The notes: generated by a model not told the origin, from the sequence alone. Positions 25,024-34,520 are shown, numbered from the stretch's first letter. The stretch: 60,829 nt of DNA from Reyranella massiliensis 521 (GCA_945860205.1 CAMARK010000017.1:1-60829), one strand, 5' to 3'. Program-made: numbers and translations.

Positions 25024-25929
25024 CTATGGGCCGGCGGCCGCCAGATCGATAGCGCGGCGGTACATTGTCATCGACGCTTCCGGGGTGTTGTAGCCGGCGT
25101 GCGCCGTGAGCGTGACATTCTCAAGCCTCAGCAGCGGTTCGTCTGCCGACACCGGCTCCTTGGCGAACACATCGGTCGCATAGTGGCCGATATGGCCGGA
25201 GTGCAGGAGATCGACCAATGCCGGCTCGTCGACGACGCCGGCCCGCGCCGTGTTGACAATGATGACGCCGGGTTTCGTCTTTCTCAGTCTGGCGCGGTCG
25301 AGGAATCCGCGCGTCGCATCGTTCAAGGCAAGATGCAGACTCACGATGTCAGAGCGCGCCAGCAACTCGTCGATCGGCATCAGCGGCACGGCGGTGCCGA
25401 CAACAGCCGAGCGATTGAAGGCGATTACCTTCAGGCCGACACCCTGGGCAATGCGCGCCATCTCGCGGCCGATACCGCCCAGGCCGACGACGCCCAACGT
25501 CTTCCCCTTGAGTTCCATGCCTTGCATCGGCCGCCAGCCGCCCGACCGGACGATGCCGTGCATGGTTGCGATGTGGCGCGCGGCGGCAAAGACCAGCCCC
25601 ATCGCATGCTCGGCGACGGTGGTGTCGCCGTAGCCGCCGATGGTCGAGACCTTGATTCCGAGACGCTGGGCGGCCGCGAGATCGACGAAGCTCGCTGCCC
25701 CGGTGCCCAGAAAGACGATGTGCTTCAGTCCGCTGCAGTGCTTCAGCGTCGCCTCGTTGAAGTAGGTGGCGTCGTTGATCACCGTTTCATAGCCCGCGAC
25801 CTTGCCGGGGATATCGCCTTCATCGACGGGACCCATGTTGACCGCAATGGCAATGTCACCGGGGCCGTGGACCTGCTTCCAGACACGATCGATATCCGGA
25901 GTCGAATCGATGAAGAGCGTTCTGGACAT
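25024..25929 (-). CDS. D-isomer-specific 2-hydroxyacid dehydrogenase
   Basis: The 301-residue protein has the Rossmann motif GLGGIGREMA (149-158) and the catalytic set of this family: Arg229 in NTARAGVVDE, Glu258 in FAKEPVSADEP and His277 in LTAHAGYNTPEA. It reduces a 2-keto acid or oxidises a D-2-hydroxy acid with NAD(P). Family members include D-lactate, glycerate and phosphoglycerate dehydrogenases; I see no ACT or other extra domain. At 301 residues it is slightly short for the family. The start at ATG 25927-25929 has GGGAGG nine bases upstream. It is alone on its strand apart from the SET gene 53 bases upstream. Confidence 0.88.
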   Translation of the reverse strand: MSRTLFIDSTPDIDRVWKQVHGPGDIAIAVNMGPVDEGDIPGKVAGYETVINDATYFNEATLKHCSGLKHIVFLGTGAASFVDLAAAQRLGIKVSTIGGYGDTTVAEHAMGLVFAAARHIATMHGIVRSGGWRPMQGMELKGKTLGVVGLGGIGREMARIAQGVGLKVIAFNRSAVVGTAVPLMPIDELLARSDIVSLHLALNDATRGFLDRARLRKTKPGVIIVNTARAGVVDEPALVDLLHSGHIGHYATDVFAKEPVSADEPLLRLENVTLTAHAGYNTPEASMTMYRRAIDLAAAGP

Positions 25930-25982
25930 CGCCACAATCCTCCCAGCCGGGACACGAGCGCAGTATAGCAGAACCGGGCTGA

Positions 25983-26450
25983 TTACCGGCCGGCTTGCCG
26001 TTTCCGTACCGCCTTGCCGCGCGGTTGTTTCCGGGACGCCGCCGGCGGGACACGAACGTCGCGCTCGAGATTGTCGTGCTTGTCGTCCATGCGGCGGTAA
26101 TCGATCGTGAGTTCCTCGCCGGCCGGAATGTTCCGGACGGCATGGTAGGTCACGTCGCCATCGTCGGAACCCAGATTGGGGTCGGCGGCGTGGTTCATGT
26201 ACCAGCCGGTAGAGATGCGCAGGAAATCGAGCGGCACCCAATATCCTCCGGTGCTGCGAATGCCGAACTTCTTGTAGAGCGCTGCGTGGTGCGAGGCGTT
26301 GACCTGCCGGGTCGAGACCCATCGGCTGTCCTCGCCGTCCCAGATGCGGACGATCTCTCCCCTTTTGATGTCCTGATCGGCAAAGCAGCCGATGCCGTGA
26401 ACGCCGGAGGAGCCGAGATAGACGAATGCCTTGCTGGTCTTGCGCTTCAT
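25983..26450 (-). CDS. SET domain protein
   Basis: The product is 155 residues from ATG 26448-26450; a start 10 codons upstream (26480) is also possible. It contains the SET core: GVHGIGCFADQDIKRGEIV near the N-terminus, WYMNHAADPNL (the NHxxxPN motif that binds S-adenosyl-methionine) and GEELTIDYRRMD (the GEELxxDY motif). A basic Lys/Arg/Pro tail follows. SET proteins methylate lysine side chains; bacterial single-domain members act on ribosomal or unknown proteins, or on eukaryotic histones in pathogens. The post-SET cysteines are missing. No target is suggested by neighbours. Confidence 0.85.
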   Translation of the reverse strand: MKRKTSKAFVYLGSSGVHGIGCFADQDIKRGEIVRIWDGEDSRWVSTRQVNASHHAALYKKFGIRSTGGYWVPLDFLRISTGWYMNHAADPNLGSDDGDVTYHAVRNIPAGEELTIDYRRMDDKHDNLERDVRVPPAASRKQPRGKAVRKRQAGR

Positions 26451-26700
26451 GAAACTCTTACTCGCGATCAACGATGCCATGCGGGCCGCGTGCTTACCCT
26501 GCTCCCTGCTGCACTGCAATCGCGCCGACACCACCGCCCCGAGGCGGCTGGTCCCGCCGGCGGAACGGCGCTAGGCTTCGATGCTTTTGCGAAAAGGAGA
26601 GGTCGACACCGAACACCAAGGCCTGGGCTGCACGCCACAAGCCGCGGCAAAAGCGGACAGCGCGCCACCCGTCACGATCAAGCGTCACTGGGAGGACACC

Positions 26701-28305
26701 ATGAGAAACCGAATGCATTGTTTTGCGTTGGCGTGTTTCGCGTTGGCTGGCGTGATGGCGTTGTCGGTCGCAACCGCGGCGACGGCCTGGGCACAGAAGG
26801 CCGGCGGCATCCTGAAGATCCAGCACATGGACACACCGCCCAGCGCCTCGATCCACGAGGAGGCGACCGTCTCGACGGCGGTGCCGTTCATGAGCGTCTT
26901 CAACAACCTCGTGATGTTCGATCAGAACGTCGGCAAAAACAGCTTCGAATCGATCGTGCCGGACCTCGCCACGAGCTGGTCGTGGAGCGGCGACGGCACC
27001 AAGCTCGCCTTCAAGCTGCGGCAGGGCGTGAAGTGGCACGACGGCAAGCCATTCACGGCCAAGGACGTGCAATGCACGTTCGAGATGCTGCTCGGCACCG
27101 ACAAGCTCCGGCGCAACCCACGCCAGGCCTGGTATGGCAACGTCGAGAAGGTGACGGCCGACGGCGAGTTCGACGTCACCTTCCATCTCAAGGCACCACA
27201 GCCCTCGCTGCTGGCGCTGCTCTCATCGGGCTACACGCCGATCTATTCGTGCCATGTTCCGGTGGCGGACATGCGCCGCCACCCGATCGGCACGGGCCCC
27301 TTCAAGTTCGTCGAGTTCAAGATGAAGGAGAGCATCAAGCTGGCGAAGAATCCCGACTACTGGAAGCCGGGACGCCCCTATCTCGACGGCATCGAGTTCA
27401 CGATCATCCCTGACCGGTCGACCCGCATGCTGTCGTTCGTTGCCGGCAAGTTCGACATGACCTTCCCGACGGACGTCACGGTGCCACTCCTGAAGAATCT
27501 GAAGAAGGACGCTCCGCAGGCGCAATGCACCATGCGAGCAACCGGCGTCGCCACCAACCTCATCGTCAACCGCGACCTGCCGCCGTTCGACAATCCAAAG
27601 ATCCGGCGCGCCATGGCGCTGACTCTCGATCGGCAGGAGTTCATCACCATCCTGAGCGAGGGAGAGAGCACGGTGGGCGGCGCCATGCTGGCACCGCCAG
27701 ACGGCGTGTGGGGACTGCCGCCCGAGAGACTCAAGACCATCATCGGCTACGGCGATGTCGAGAAAAGCCGCGAGGAGGGACGCGCGTTGATGAGAGAGGC
27801 CGGCTACGGTCCAGACAAGCGAATGAAGCTCAAGGTCAGCACGCGCAACATCGCCACCTTCCGCGATCCGGCGACGATCCTGCTCGACCATCTGCGGCAC
27901 ATCTACATCGACTCCGAACTCGAGATCATCGACACCGCCGTCTACTACAATCGCGTATTCAAGAAGGACTATGCAGTGGCACTCAACCTCAGCGGCAGTG
28001 CGGTCGACGATCCCGACGTCACTTTTTTCGAGGGCTACGCCTGCGGGAGCCTGCGCAACTACAACAACTACTGCGATCCGGAGATGACCAAGCTGTTCGA
28101 GGCGCAGTCGCGCGAAGTCGACCAGAAGAAGCGCATACAGATGGTATGGGATATCGACGCCAAGCTGCAGGAGGATATCGCCCGGCCGATCATCTCGAAT
28201 GGCAGGGCGGCCGGCTGCTGGCAGCCGTACGTCAAGAACGTGACGATCCACACCAACAGCATCTACAACGGTTGGCGTTTCGAAGACGTCTGGCTCGACC
28301 GCTAG
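26701..28305 (+). CDS. ABC transporter solute-binding protein, family 5
   Basis: The 534-residue protein has a signal peptide (CFALACFALAGVMALSVATA, then AWAQK). It is a complete oligopeptide-type (SBP_bac_5) binding protein: VPDLATSWSWSGDGTKLAFK, LRQGVKWHDGKPFTAKDV, HPIGTGPFKFVEFKMKESIK and NPDYWKPGRPYLDGIEF are family hallmarks. It binds peptides, nickel or similar solutes in the periplasm. No permease or ATPase gene is adjacent, so it must work with a transporter encoded elsewhere. The ATG at 26701 follows GGGAGG by 6 bases. The 250-bp gap upstream (26451-26700) holds no gene. Confidence 0.93.
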   Translation: MRNRMHCFALACFALAGVMALSVATAATAWAQKAGGILKIQHMDTPPSASIHEEATVSTAVPFMSVFNNLVMFDQNVGKNSFESIVPDLATSWSWSGDGTKLAFKLRQGVKWHDGKPFTAKDVQCTFEMLLGTDKLRRNPRQAWYGNVEKVTADGEFDVTFHLKAPQPSLLALLSSGYTPIYSCHVPVADMRRHPIGTGPFKFVEFKMKESIKLAKNPDYWKPGRPYLDGIEFTIIPDRSTRMLSFVAGKFDMTFPTDVTVPLLKNLKKDAPQAQCTMRATGVATNLIVNRDLPPFDNPKIRRAMALTLDRQEFITILSEGESTVGGAMLAPPDGVWGLPPERLKTIIGYGDVEKSREEGRALMREAGYGPDKRMKLKVSTRNIATFRDPATILLDHLRHIYIDSELEIIDTAVYYNRVFKKDYAVALNLSGSAVDDPDVTFFEGYACGSLRNYNNYCDPEMTKLFEAQSREVDQKKRIQMVWDIDAKLQEDIARPIISNGRAAGCWQPYVKNVTIHTNSIYNGWRFEDVWLDR

Positions 28306-28347
28306 AGGTCGACCAGCCGTTCAGGCGCCAGCCCCCAACAACACCTT

Positions 28348-28376
28348 GCCGGGATAGGACTGAATAACCCGGCTTT
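28348..28376 (+). terminator. Possible terminator between converging genes
   Basis: GCCGGG (28348-28353) pairs with CCCGGC (28368-28373) around a 14-base loop and is followed by TTT and then TATTTT at 28381. It lies between the binding-protein stop and the minus-strand gene stop at 28380. Confidence 0.4.
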
Positions 28377-28379
28377 CGG

Positions 28380-28751
28380 CTATTTTGCCAGCGATTCGAG
28401 CCAGCGGCGCGCGAGTGCCGGCGTACGGAAGACGCGCATCGGCCGATCGGCGGCCGCGAGCATGCCCAGCACGCGAGCGACCAGCTCGGCCTTGTCGTCG
28501 GGGACAACGACGGCCAACGGGCCCATAGGGCCCAGCGCATGGAATGACCGAAACCGCGCGCCCAACGCGAGGAGATCCGCGGCGCTCATCCCGGTGTCGC
28601 CGCGGCTGCCGTTGAACAGCTTGCGGTAGGTCATCGCCCCGCTGGACGCCATCTCATCCACGAAGGTCTCGACTTCGCGGCGAGTGACATCGCCGTCCGC
28701 GATGGCAGTAATCAACCGGGTTTCGGAATCGATTGTCCAGTTGAGCGACAT
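28380..28751 (-). CDS. SpoIIAA/STAS-like small protein, paralogue B
   Basis: This 123-residue protein starts at ATG 28749-28751 (MSLNWTIDSETRLITAIADG). It has the same fold pattern and motifs as the protein at 16977-17372: GDVTRREVETFVDEM, YRKLFNGSRGDTGM, LGARFRSFHALGPMGPLAVV, RVLGMLAAADRPMRVFR. About half of the residues are identical by eye. In B the N-terminal residues before NWTID are absent, and it is not linked to a GST. The upstream frame could add 19 residues but no ribosome binding site supports it. Function unknown. Confidence 0.7.
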   Translation of the reverse strand: MSLNWTIDSETRLITAIADGDVTRREVETFVDEMASSGAMTYRKLFNGSRGDTGMSAADLLALGARFRSFHALGPMGPLAVVVPDDKAELVARVLGMLAAADRPMRVFRTPALARRWLESLAK

Positions 28752-28862
28752 GCGACCTTTGATTTTCCCAAGGTGACCAAAAGGCTGTTTGACAGTCCCG
28801 CGCGGCAAGCACCAGCGTCTCTCGCTTTGACATCGCTCGCTCCATGCGGCGAAAGTTCATGC

Positions 28863-29678
28863 GTGACGAGAGCCGTTCCCATTCTTGCAGGTTGCGTGGC
28901 CGTGTGGGCGACGTGCGGCACGGCCATGGCCGACTCGGCGGAGGCTCGGGCACGGGCGAAAGAGCACTGGGATGGGCCGTTCGGCGGCACCTTCTCGGCA
29001 ACCCTAGCCGTGGTCTCGGACTACTCCTTCGCCGGCATCTCGCAAACCCAGCTGGAGCCGGCGGTCCAGCCGGGCTTCGGCTACACGACGCGGGACGTCA
29101 GCGAGGCTGTGCCGCTTTCGGCCTATGTCTGGACATGGGGCAGCAACATCAACTTCGCCAACAGCGGGCCCGGCGTTGAGATCGACCTGATGGGCGGGCT
29201 CAGGCTGAAGGCGTACGACAAGCGCCTCAATGTCGACGTCAGTTACCTGCGCTACACCTATCCCGGAAGCGCGCCGGCCCTCAACTACGACTACGGCGAT
29301 TTCAGCCTGCTGGTCGGCTACGATTTCGAGGTCGTGCAGCTCAACGCCAAGGTCCGCTACAGCCCCGATTCCTTCGGAAACTCCGGCACCGCCTGGAACA
29401 AGCGGGTCCAGATCGCAGCCCCTCTGCCCTTCCTGCGGGTCAACGAAAACATCGCCTTCAAGGCCTACGGCACGCTCGGCAACCAGTGGGTCGACCGCTA
29501 TCTCAATTACGGCATCCCGAGCAACGAGTACTGGTACTGGCAGATCGGCCTGATCACCTCGATCCACGGCATAGACTTTACCGCCGCCTACACCGACACC
29601 AACATCGACATCGCTGGCTGCGGCAATACCGGCAACTGTCAGGGCCGCGTCATCCTCAGTGTCGGCAAGACTTTCTAG
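28863..29678 (+). CDS. TorF family putative porin
   Basis: From GTG 28863 the product has 271 residues. It has a signal peptide (AVPILAGCVAVWATCGTAMA, cleaved before DSAEARA) and then a series of amphipathic beta strands with aromatic girdles. GTFSATLAVVSDYSFAGISQ and the ending VILSVGKTF fit the TorF-type outer-membrane proteins (conserved family also called CHP02001). The strand VSDYSFRGxSQT with Gln near it is the family mark. A longer form from GTG 28773 is possible but would place the signal peptide 30 residues inside. It probably forms a small outer-membrane pore. It lies divergent from paralogue B and upstream of a GST. Confidence 0.8.
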   Translation: MTRAVPILAGCVAVWATCGTAMADSAEARARAKEHWDGPFGGTFSATLAVVSDYSFAGISQTQLEPAVQPGFGYTTRDVSEAVPLSAYVWTWGSNINFANSGPGVEIDLMGGLRLKAYDKRLNVDVSYLRYTYPGSAPALNYDYGDFSLLVGYDFEVVQLNAKVRYSPDSFGNSGTAWNKRVQIAAPLPFLRVNENIAFKAYGTLGNQWVDRYLNYGIPSNEYWYWQIGLITSIHGIDFTAAYTDTNIDIAGCGNTGNCQGRVILSVGKTF

Positions 29679-29693
29679 CGACAGGACAGCTGC

Positions 29694-30278
29694 ATGCTCA
29701 CTTTCTATTTCTCCCCCGGGTCGAGCTCGATGGCACCACACATCGCCCTGCATGAGACAGGCGCGCCGTTCGAGGCCAAGCCCCTGTCGCTGGCCAAGAA
29801 GGATACGCGCACGCCTGAATTCCTGGCGATCAATCCCAACGGCAAGGTGCCGGTGCTGCTGGTCGATGGCCGCGTGCTCACCGAGGTGGCAGGCATCCTG
29901 TTCTATCTCGCGCGGGCATTCCCCTCGGCGGGGCTTCTGCCGACCGGGGACATCGAGGCCGAAGCGCAGGTGGTTTCCTGGATGTCCTACATTGCCTCGA
30001 CGATTCATCCGGCGCGGCGCCAGGGACTCGAGCATGCCCGCGAAGTCTATGCGGTGGCCGACAAGCGTCTGGGCAAGAACGACTGGGCGGCGGGTGGGCG
30101 ATATTCGATCGCCGACATCCATCTGTTCCGTCTTTATTGGCGTTTCCGCAGCTCACTCGAGCCCGAGCCGGAGGCCTTCCCCAATATCGAAGCGCACTAC
30201 GCACGCATGATGGCGCGGCCGGCGGTGCAACGGACGATCGAGATCGAGACGAAGGTCGGCTACGAGCTGCCTGCCTAG
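29694..30278 (+). CDS. Glutathione S-transferase
   Basis: The 194-residue protein has the N-terminal thioredoxin fold (MLTFYFSPGSSSMAPHIALH), where Ser10-Ser12 supply the activating hydroxyl. NPNGKVPVLLVDG follows with the cis-Pro, and LTEVAGILFYLAR with Glu. The C-terminal domain carries WAAGGRYSIADIHLFRLYWR. It is a compact beta-class type enzyme, shorter than the GST at 17389-18120. It sits 15 bases downstream of the porin gene and ends 3 bases before the stop of the converging molybdoenzyme gene. Substrate unknown. Confidence 0.9.
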   Translation: MLTFYFSPGSSSMAPHIALHETGAPFEAKPLSLAKKDTRTPEFLAINPNGKVPVLLVDGRVLTEVAGILFYLARAFPSAGLLPTGDIEAEAQVVSWMSYIASTIHPARRQGLEHAREVYAVADKRLGKNDWAAGGRYSIADIHLFRLYWRFRSSLEPEPEAFPNIEAHYARMMARPAVQRTIEIETKVGYELPA

Positions 30279-30281
30279 ACG

Positions 30282-32624
30282 TTACCGTCCGTTCAGCATC
30301 CGCCACACCTTTTCCGGCGTCGCGGGCATGTCGACGTGGGTGACGCCCAATTCGGAAAGCGCATCGACCACGGCATTCATCACCGAGGGCAGTGCGCCCG
30401 CGCAACCAGCCTCGCCACAGCCCTTGATACCCAGCCGGTTGGTCTTGCACGGCACGGAGTGGTTCTCGATCGAGAAGTCGGGCGCGTCCGACGCGCGCGG
30501 CATGGCGTAGTCCATGTAGGAACCAGTCACGGGCTGGCCCTGCTGGTCATAAACAGTGCGTTCCATCAGCGCCTGGCCGATGCCCTGGATGACGCCGCCG
30601 TGCGCCTGGCCCGCGACCAGCATCGGATTGATGACCGTGCCGAAGTCGTTGACCATGAAATAGCGCACCACTTCGATCACGCCGGTGTCGCGGTCGATCT
30701 CGACTTCGGCGACATGGCAGCCGTTGGGAAAGGAAAAGGGTGGATTGTCCGAGATGTGGCTGACGTCGAGAGACTGCGGCACGTCGGCCGGAAGCTTGAG
30801 GCCGTTGCGCAGCTTATCGGCGAGTTCCAGGATGCTGATACCGCGGTCGGTGCCAGCGATCACGAAACGGCCATGCGCGAATTCGATGTCTACTGCCGAG
30901 GCCTCGAGCACGTGGGCCGCGATCTGCTTGCCTTGCGCGATCAGTATGTCGCCGGCCTCGAGGAAGGCCTGGCTGGCAACCAGCGCCGACTTCGAGCCGC
31001 CGGTACCGCCACCCACCTTGAGCTGGTCGCTGTCGCCCTGCAGCAGACGGAAGCGATCGAGCGGAATGCCGAGCTGGCTGCCCAATACCTGCGCGAAGGG
31101 CGTGGCGTGCCCCTGCCCATAGTCGAGCGTGCCGCTCAGCATGGTGATCGTGCCGTCGTCCTCGAAGCGGATGCCGCCATATTCCTTGGCGGGCGGTCCG
31201 GTGACCTCGAGGTAGGAGCCGAGGCCGCGGCCACGTAGCCTGTTGCGCGCGGCACTCTCCTGCTTGCGCGCCTCGAAGCCCGACCAGTCCGCGGCCTTCA
31301 GCGCCTTGTCGAGCACCGACGTGAACTCGCCCGAATCGTAGTTCATGCCTGACGGCGCCTTATAGGGCATCTGCTCCGGCGCGATGTGATTGCGCCGGCG
31401 CAGGTCGATGCGATCGATGCCCATCTCGCGCGCGGCGGTGTCGATCAGGCGCTCCATGTAGTAATTGCCCTCGGGTCGTCCGGCGCCGCGATAGGCGCCG
31501 ACGGGCGTGGTGTTGGTGAACACCACCTTGGAGTTCACCTCCATCGCCGGCGTCTTGTAGACGTCGATGATGTTCTTGACCGCGTTGGTCGTGGCCGGCA
31601 TCGGCGGATAGATGTAAGCACCGGCGTTGCCGGTACCGCTCAGTCGAACGGCGAGAAACCTGCCGTCTTCGCCGAGCGCCATTTCGGCGATACGCTGGTG
31701 ATCGCGACCAGCATGGTCGCTCAAGAAGCTTTCGGAGCGTTCGTCGGTCCACTTCACTGGCCGGCCGAGCAACTTGCCGCCCAGCAGCAGCGGGGCGTAC
31801 TCCGGATAGACCTGCGACTTCATGCCGAACGAGCCGCCGACATTGCCGGTCAGCACGCGCAGCCTGTTCGGCGGCACGTTGAGCACGTCCTTGGCGAGGC
31901 CGCCGCGCAGACCCATCACGCCCTGGCAGCCGACATGCAAGGTCCAGCGCTCGGTCTTGGCATCATAGGAACCGACCGCCGAGCGCGGCTCCATGGCATT
32001 CACCACGATCCGGTTGGAGGCGATTTCGAGCCTGGTGACGTGCGCTGCCTCGGCGAAAGCCTTCTTCACCGCTTCGGCATCACCGTAGTGGAAGTCGAGC
32101 ACCAGATTGCCGGGGGCGTCCTCGTGGATCTGAGGCGCGCCGGGTTTCAGTGCGTCGGCCGGAGTGGTGACGGCGGGCAGTTCCTCGACATCGAGTTCGA
32201 CTGCTTCGGCGGCGTCCTTGGCCTGCACGGCTGTCTCAGCCACGACGCAGGCCACGGCCTCGCCCACGAAGCGCACCCGGCCTTTGGCGAGCGACGGTCG
32301 GGGCGGCGTCTTCATCGGCTTGCCGTCGCGGTCGGGAATATTGAGGCCGCATCTCATCGGTCCGAAGCCCGCCGCTTCGAGATCGGCGTTGGTGTAGATC
32401 GCGAGCACGCCCGGCATCGCCTTCGCAGCAGACACGTCGATGCCCTTCAGCACGCCGTGCGCGATCCTGCTGCGCACCATCACGGCGTAGGCCTGGCCCG
32501 GCAGGTTGATGTCGTCAGTGTAGCGGCCCTCGCCGCGCAGCAACTTGGGGTCCTCCGAGCGCGGCACCGATTGGCCGACGCCAAACTTCATCAGCGCGAG
32601 TTCGGTATCGTCGTACGTGTCCAT
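30282..32624 (-). CDS. CoxL-like molybdopterin-binding dehydrogenase subunit
   Basis: This 780-residue protein is the large subunit of the xanthine dehydrogenase/CO dehydrogenase type. It shows the MoCo-binding region GNVGGSFGMKSQVYPEYAPL, the GAYRGAGRPEG loop, LDYGQGHATPFAQVLGSQLG and, near the end, GIKGCGEAGCAGALPSV, where Glu of GCGEAG is the catalytic base. The usual active-site Cys-rich loop of true CoxL (VAYRCSFR) reads VGAYRGAGR here, as in other aldehyde/isoquinoline-type members. The FAD (CoxM) and iron-sulfur (CoxS) subunit genes are not adjacent. The ATG at 32622-32624 is followed by MDTYDDTELALMKFG. A homologue lies at 49424-51724. Confidence 0.92.
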   Translation of the reverse strand: MDTYDDTELALMKFGVGQSVPRSEDPKLLRGEGRYTDDINLPGQAYAVMVRSRIAHGVLKGIDVSAAKAMPGVLAIYTNADLEAAGFGPMRCGLNIPDRDGKPMKTPPRPSLAKGRVRFVGEAVACVVAETAVQAKDAAEAVELDVEELPAVTTPADALKPGAPQIHEDAPGNLVLDFHYGDAEAVKKAFAEAAHVTRLEIASNRIVVNAMEPRSAVGSYDAKTERWTLHVGCQGVMGLRGGLAKDVLNVPPNRLRVLTGNVGGSFGMKSQVYPEYAPLLLGGKLLGRPVKWTDERSESFLSDHAGRDHQRIAEMALGEDGRFLAVRLSGTGNAGAYIYPPMPATTNAVKNIIDVYKTPAMEVNSKVVFTNTTPVGAYRGAGRPEGNYYMERLIDTAAREMGIDRIDLRRRNHIAPEQMPYKAPSGMNYDSGEFTSVLDKALKAADWSGFEARKQESAARNRLRGRGLGSYLEVTGPPAKEYGGIRFEDDGTITMLSGTLDYGQGHATPFAQVLGSQLGIPLDRFRLLQGDSDQLKVGGGTGGSKSALVASQAFLEAGDILIAQGKQIAAHVLEASAVDIEFAHGRFVIAGTDRGISILELADKLRNGLKLPADVPQSLDVSHISDNPPFSFPNGCHVAEVEIDRDTGVIEVVRYFMVNDFGTVINPMLVAGQAHGGVIQGIGQALMERTVYDQQGQPVTGSYMDYAMPRASDAPDFSIENHSVPCKTNRLGIKGCGEAGCAGALPSVMNAVVDALSELGVTHVDMPATPEKVWRMLNGR

Positions 32625-32685
32625 GACAACCTCACAATAATTGAGGGCGCGCCACACGACGTGACGCGCCCCCGGTACGCAAGAT

Positions 32686-33324
32686 TTACTTGTTCGGCGA
32701 GTAGTTCGTCGGCAACAGCAAGGTCGAGTGCATCGCCTGCAGTTTCTCTGGCCCCTTGGCGAGATAGGCCTGCCACGCCGGATCCTTCATCGCCGCACCG
32801 CGCGCCTCGAAACGCTCCTGCAGGTTTTTGTAGCGCCAGAGATGGATCCACTCGTTGGGCTGCGGGAACTCACCCGTCCAGGCGCCCCAGATCGGCGAGT
32901 ACTTCTCACGCGCTGCCTGCACTTCCTTGAAGTCTTTGCCGTACTGGGCAGCACCGCCCATGTTGCAGCGATAGATGCGTAGCTCGTAGATGTTGCCGGT
33001 GGTGTTGTCCGACGGCTTGATGTCGACCACGGCATTCATGAGCCGCAGGTCCTGACGCTCGATCAGCGGGCGGATCACCGGCACATAGCCTTCGGTCCAC
33101 GGCTTGTGCTTGGCGAGTTCGCTGCGTAGCCGCGTGCGCTCCTCGTAGCTGTCGTACTTCCACAGATGCCAGATCTGGTTCAGCGCGCCGAACTCGGCCG
33201 TCCAGTAGCCATGATTCACGCCGAAATTCTGGCCGCGGGCCGGCCGGCCGATCGTCTCGGCGGCCTTCAGGTATTCCGGCATCTTGCCGGGCTTGAGCGT
33301 GTAGCAGCGAAGTTCGTAGACCAT
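32686..33324 (-). CDS. NIPSNAP family protein with tandem domains
   Basis: This 212-residue protein has two NIPSNAP (dimeric alpha/beta barrel) repeats. Repeat one runs from MVYELRCYTLKPGKMPEYLK through IWHLWKYDSYEERTRLRSEL. Repeat two runs from GNIYELRIYRCNMGGAAQYG through EWIHLWRYKNLQERFEARG. The conserved Tyr-Glu-Leu-Arg and HLWxY motifs occur once in each. Bacterial NIPSNAP proteins are small, and in several clusters sit beside catabolic enzymes; the catalytic role is unknown. It lies 11 bases before the MR/MLE gene stop at 33336, read in the same direction, which points to a shared transcript. Confidence 0.88.
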   Translation of the reverse strand: MVYELRCYTLKPGKMPEYLKAAETIGRPARGQNFGVNHGYWTAEFGALNQIWHLWKYDSYEERTRLRSELAKHKPWTEGYVPVIRPLIERQDLRLMNAVVDIKPSDNTTGNIYELRIYRCNMGGAAQYGKDFKEVQAAREKYSPIWGAWTGEFPQPNEWIHLWRYKNLQERFEARGAAMKDPAWQAYLAKGPEKLQAMHSTLLLPTNYSPNK

Positions 33325-33335
33325 GTCGTTTCCTC

Positions 33336-34520
33336 TCAGGGATGGGGATTCTTGGGCGGATGCGCGCGCACCGCCTCCTCGTTGATGTCGGCGCCCCAGC
33401 CCGGCCGGGTAGGCACGATCAGCTCGCCATTCTGGATGACCGGGGGATGCGTGACCAGATCGTCCTTCCACGGCACGTCGTCGATATCGATTTCCATGAT
33501 GCGGAAGTTGGGCATGGCCGCGCAGAGATGGGCGCTCATGAGGGTCGACATGTGGCCGTAGAAATTGTGCGGCGCGCAGTTGATCTCATAGGCCTCGGCC
33601 ATGGCGGCGACCTTGAGCGATTCCATCAGCCCGTTCCACGGCACGTCGATGATCGAGACATCGATAGAACGATTCTCGAAGAACGGCCGGAACTGACGGC
33701 GTCCGAACAGCGATTCGCAGGAGGCGATCGGCATCGACGCACGGTCGCGGATGAGCCGCAATCCCTCGGGGTCGTAGGAGTCGATCTCCAGCCAGAAGAG
33801 ATTGTAGGGCTCGCAGGTCCGCGCGACCTTGATGTAGCCCTCGGTCTTGAAATTGAAATTGGTGTCGAGAAGGATTCCCATGTCGGGACCGGCACCCTGG
33901 CGGAAGGCCGCGAGGCCGTCGGAGATTGCCGCAAGGGTCGCGCCATCGGCGTTGAGCTCGGGTCCGCCAATGGTGCGGCCAAATCCCGGCTGGTGCATGT
34001 TGGGCGGATTGAGATCGAAGCGGAAGATGTTGGTTTTCAGCGCCTTGAAGCCACGCTCCTTCACATGCTTGCCGAGCTTCACCACGTCGTCGAAGGAGCG
34101 CACCGGGTCGACCTTCATCACGTCGGCGTTGCGGAAGCGGTAGGAGCCGCAATGCGACCAGTAGAGCGGCAGGCGGTCGCGCACGGGACCACCAAACAGT
34201 TCATAGACGGGAATGCCCAGCGCCTTGGCCTTGACGTCGAGCAGCGCGTTCTCGATCGCGGCCATGGCCTGCTGGTTCATGCCGCCCGGCGCCTGGCGGG
34301 TGATGGCGTAGATGCGGCTCATGATGCGCTCGATAGGCCGCGGGTCCTGGCCAATCAGGTCCTGCCCCATGCGGCGTATCACGGCCGTAAGGCCGGCGCT
34401 GCCGTAACCCTCGTTATATTCCGACCAGCCGACCAGGCCGTCGTCGGTGGTGATCTTGAGGAATGAAAAGTCACGCCAGCCGGCGTCGCAATGCAAATCC
34501 TCAATCTTGACGATTTTCAT
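33336..34520 (-). CDS. Mandelate racemase / muconate lactonizing family enzyme
   Basis: The 394-residue product is an enolase-superfamily enzyme. The metal ligands are Asp219 (LLDTNFNF), Glu245 (WLEIDSY) and Glu269 (SCESLFGR). Lys159/Lys162 (KALKTN) give the basic residues of the second strand. His318 lies in NCAPHNFYGHMS, as in acid-sugar dehydratases. Those family members act on aldonic or other carboxylic acids; this fits the neighbouring lone MoCo subunit only loosely. The ATG at 34518-34520 is followed by KIVKIEDLHCDAGW. It is the first gene of a probable operon with the NIPSNAP gene. Confidence 0.9.
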   Translation of the reverse strand: MKIVKIEDLHCDAGWRDFSFLKITTDDGLVGWSEYNEGYGSAGLTAVIRRMGQDLIGQDPRPIERIMSRIYAITRQAPGGMNQQAMAAIENALLDVKAKALGIPVYELFGGPVRDRLPLYWSHCGSYRFRNADVMKVDPVRSFDDVVKLGKHVKERGFKALKTNIFRFDLNPPNMHQPGFGRTIGGPELNADGATLAAISDGLAAFRQGAGPDMGILLDTNFNFKTEGYIKVARTCEPYNLFWLEIDSYDPEGLRLIRDRASMPIASCESLFGRRQFRPFFENRSIDVSIIDVPWNGLMESLKVAAMAEAYEINCAPHNFYGHMSTLMSAHLCAAMPNFRIMEIDIDDVPWKDDLVTHPPVIQNGELIVPTRPGWGADINEEAVRAHPPKNPHP

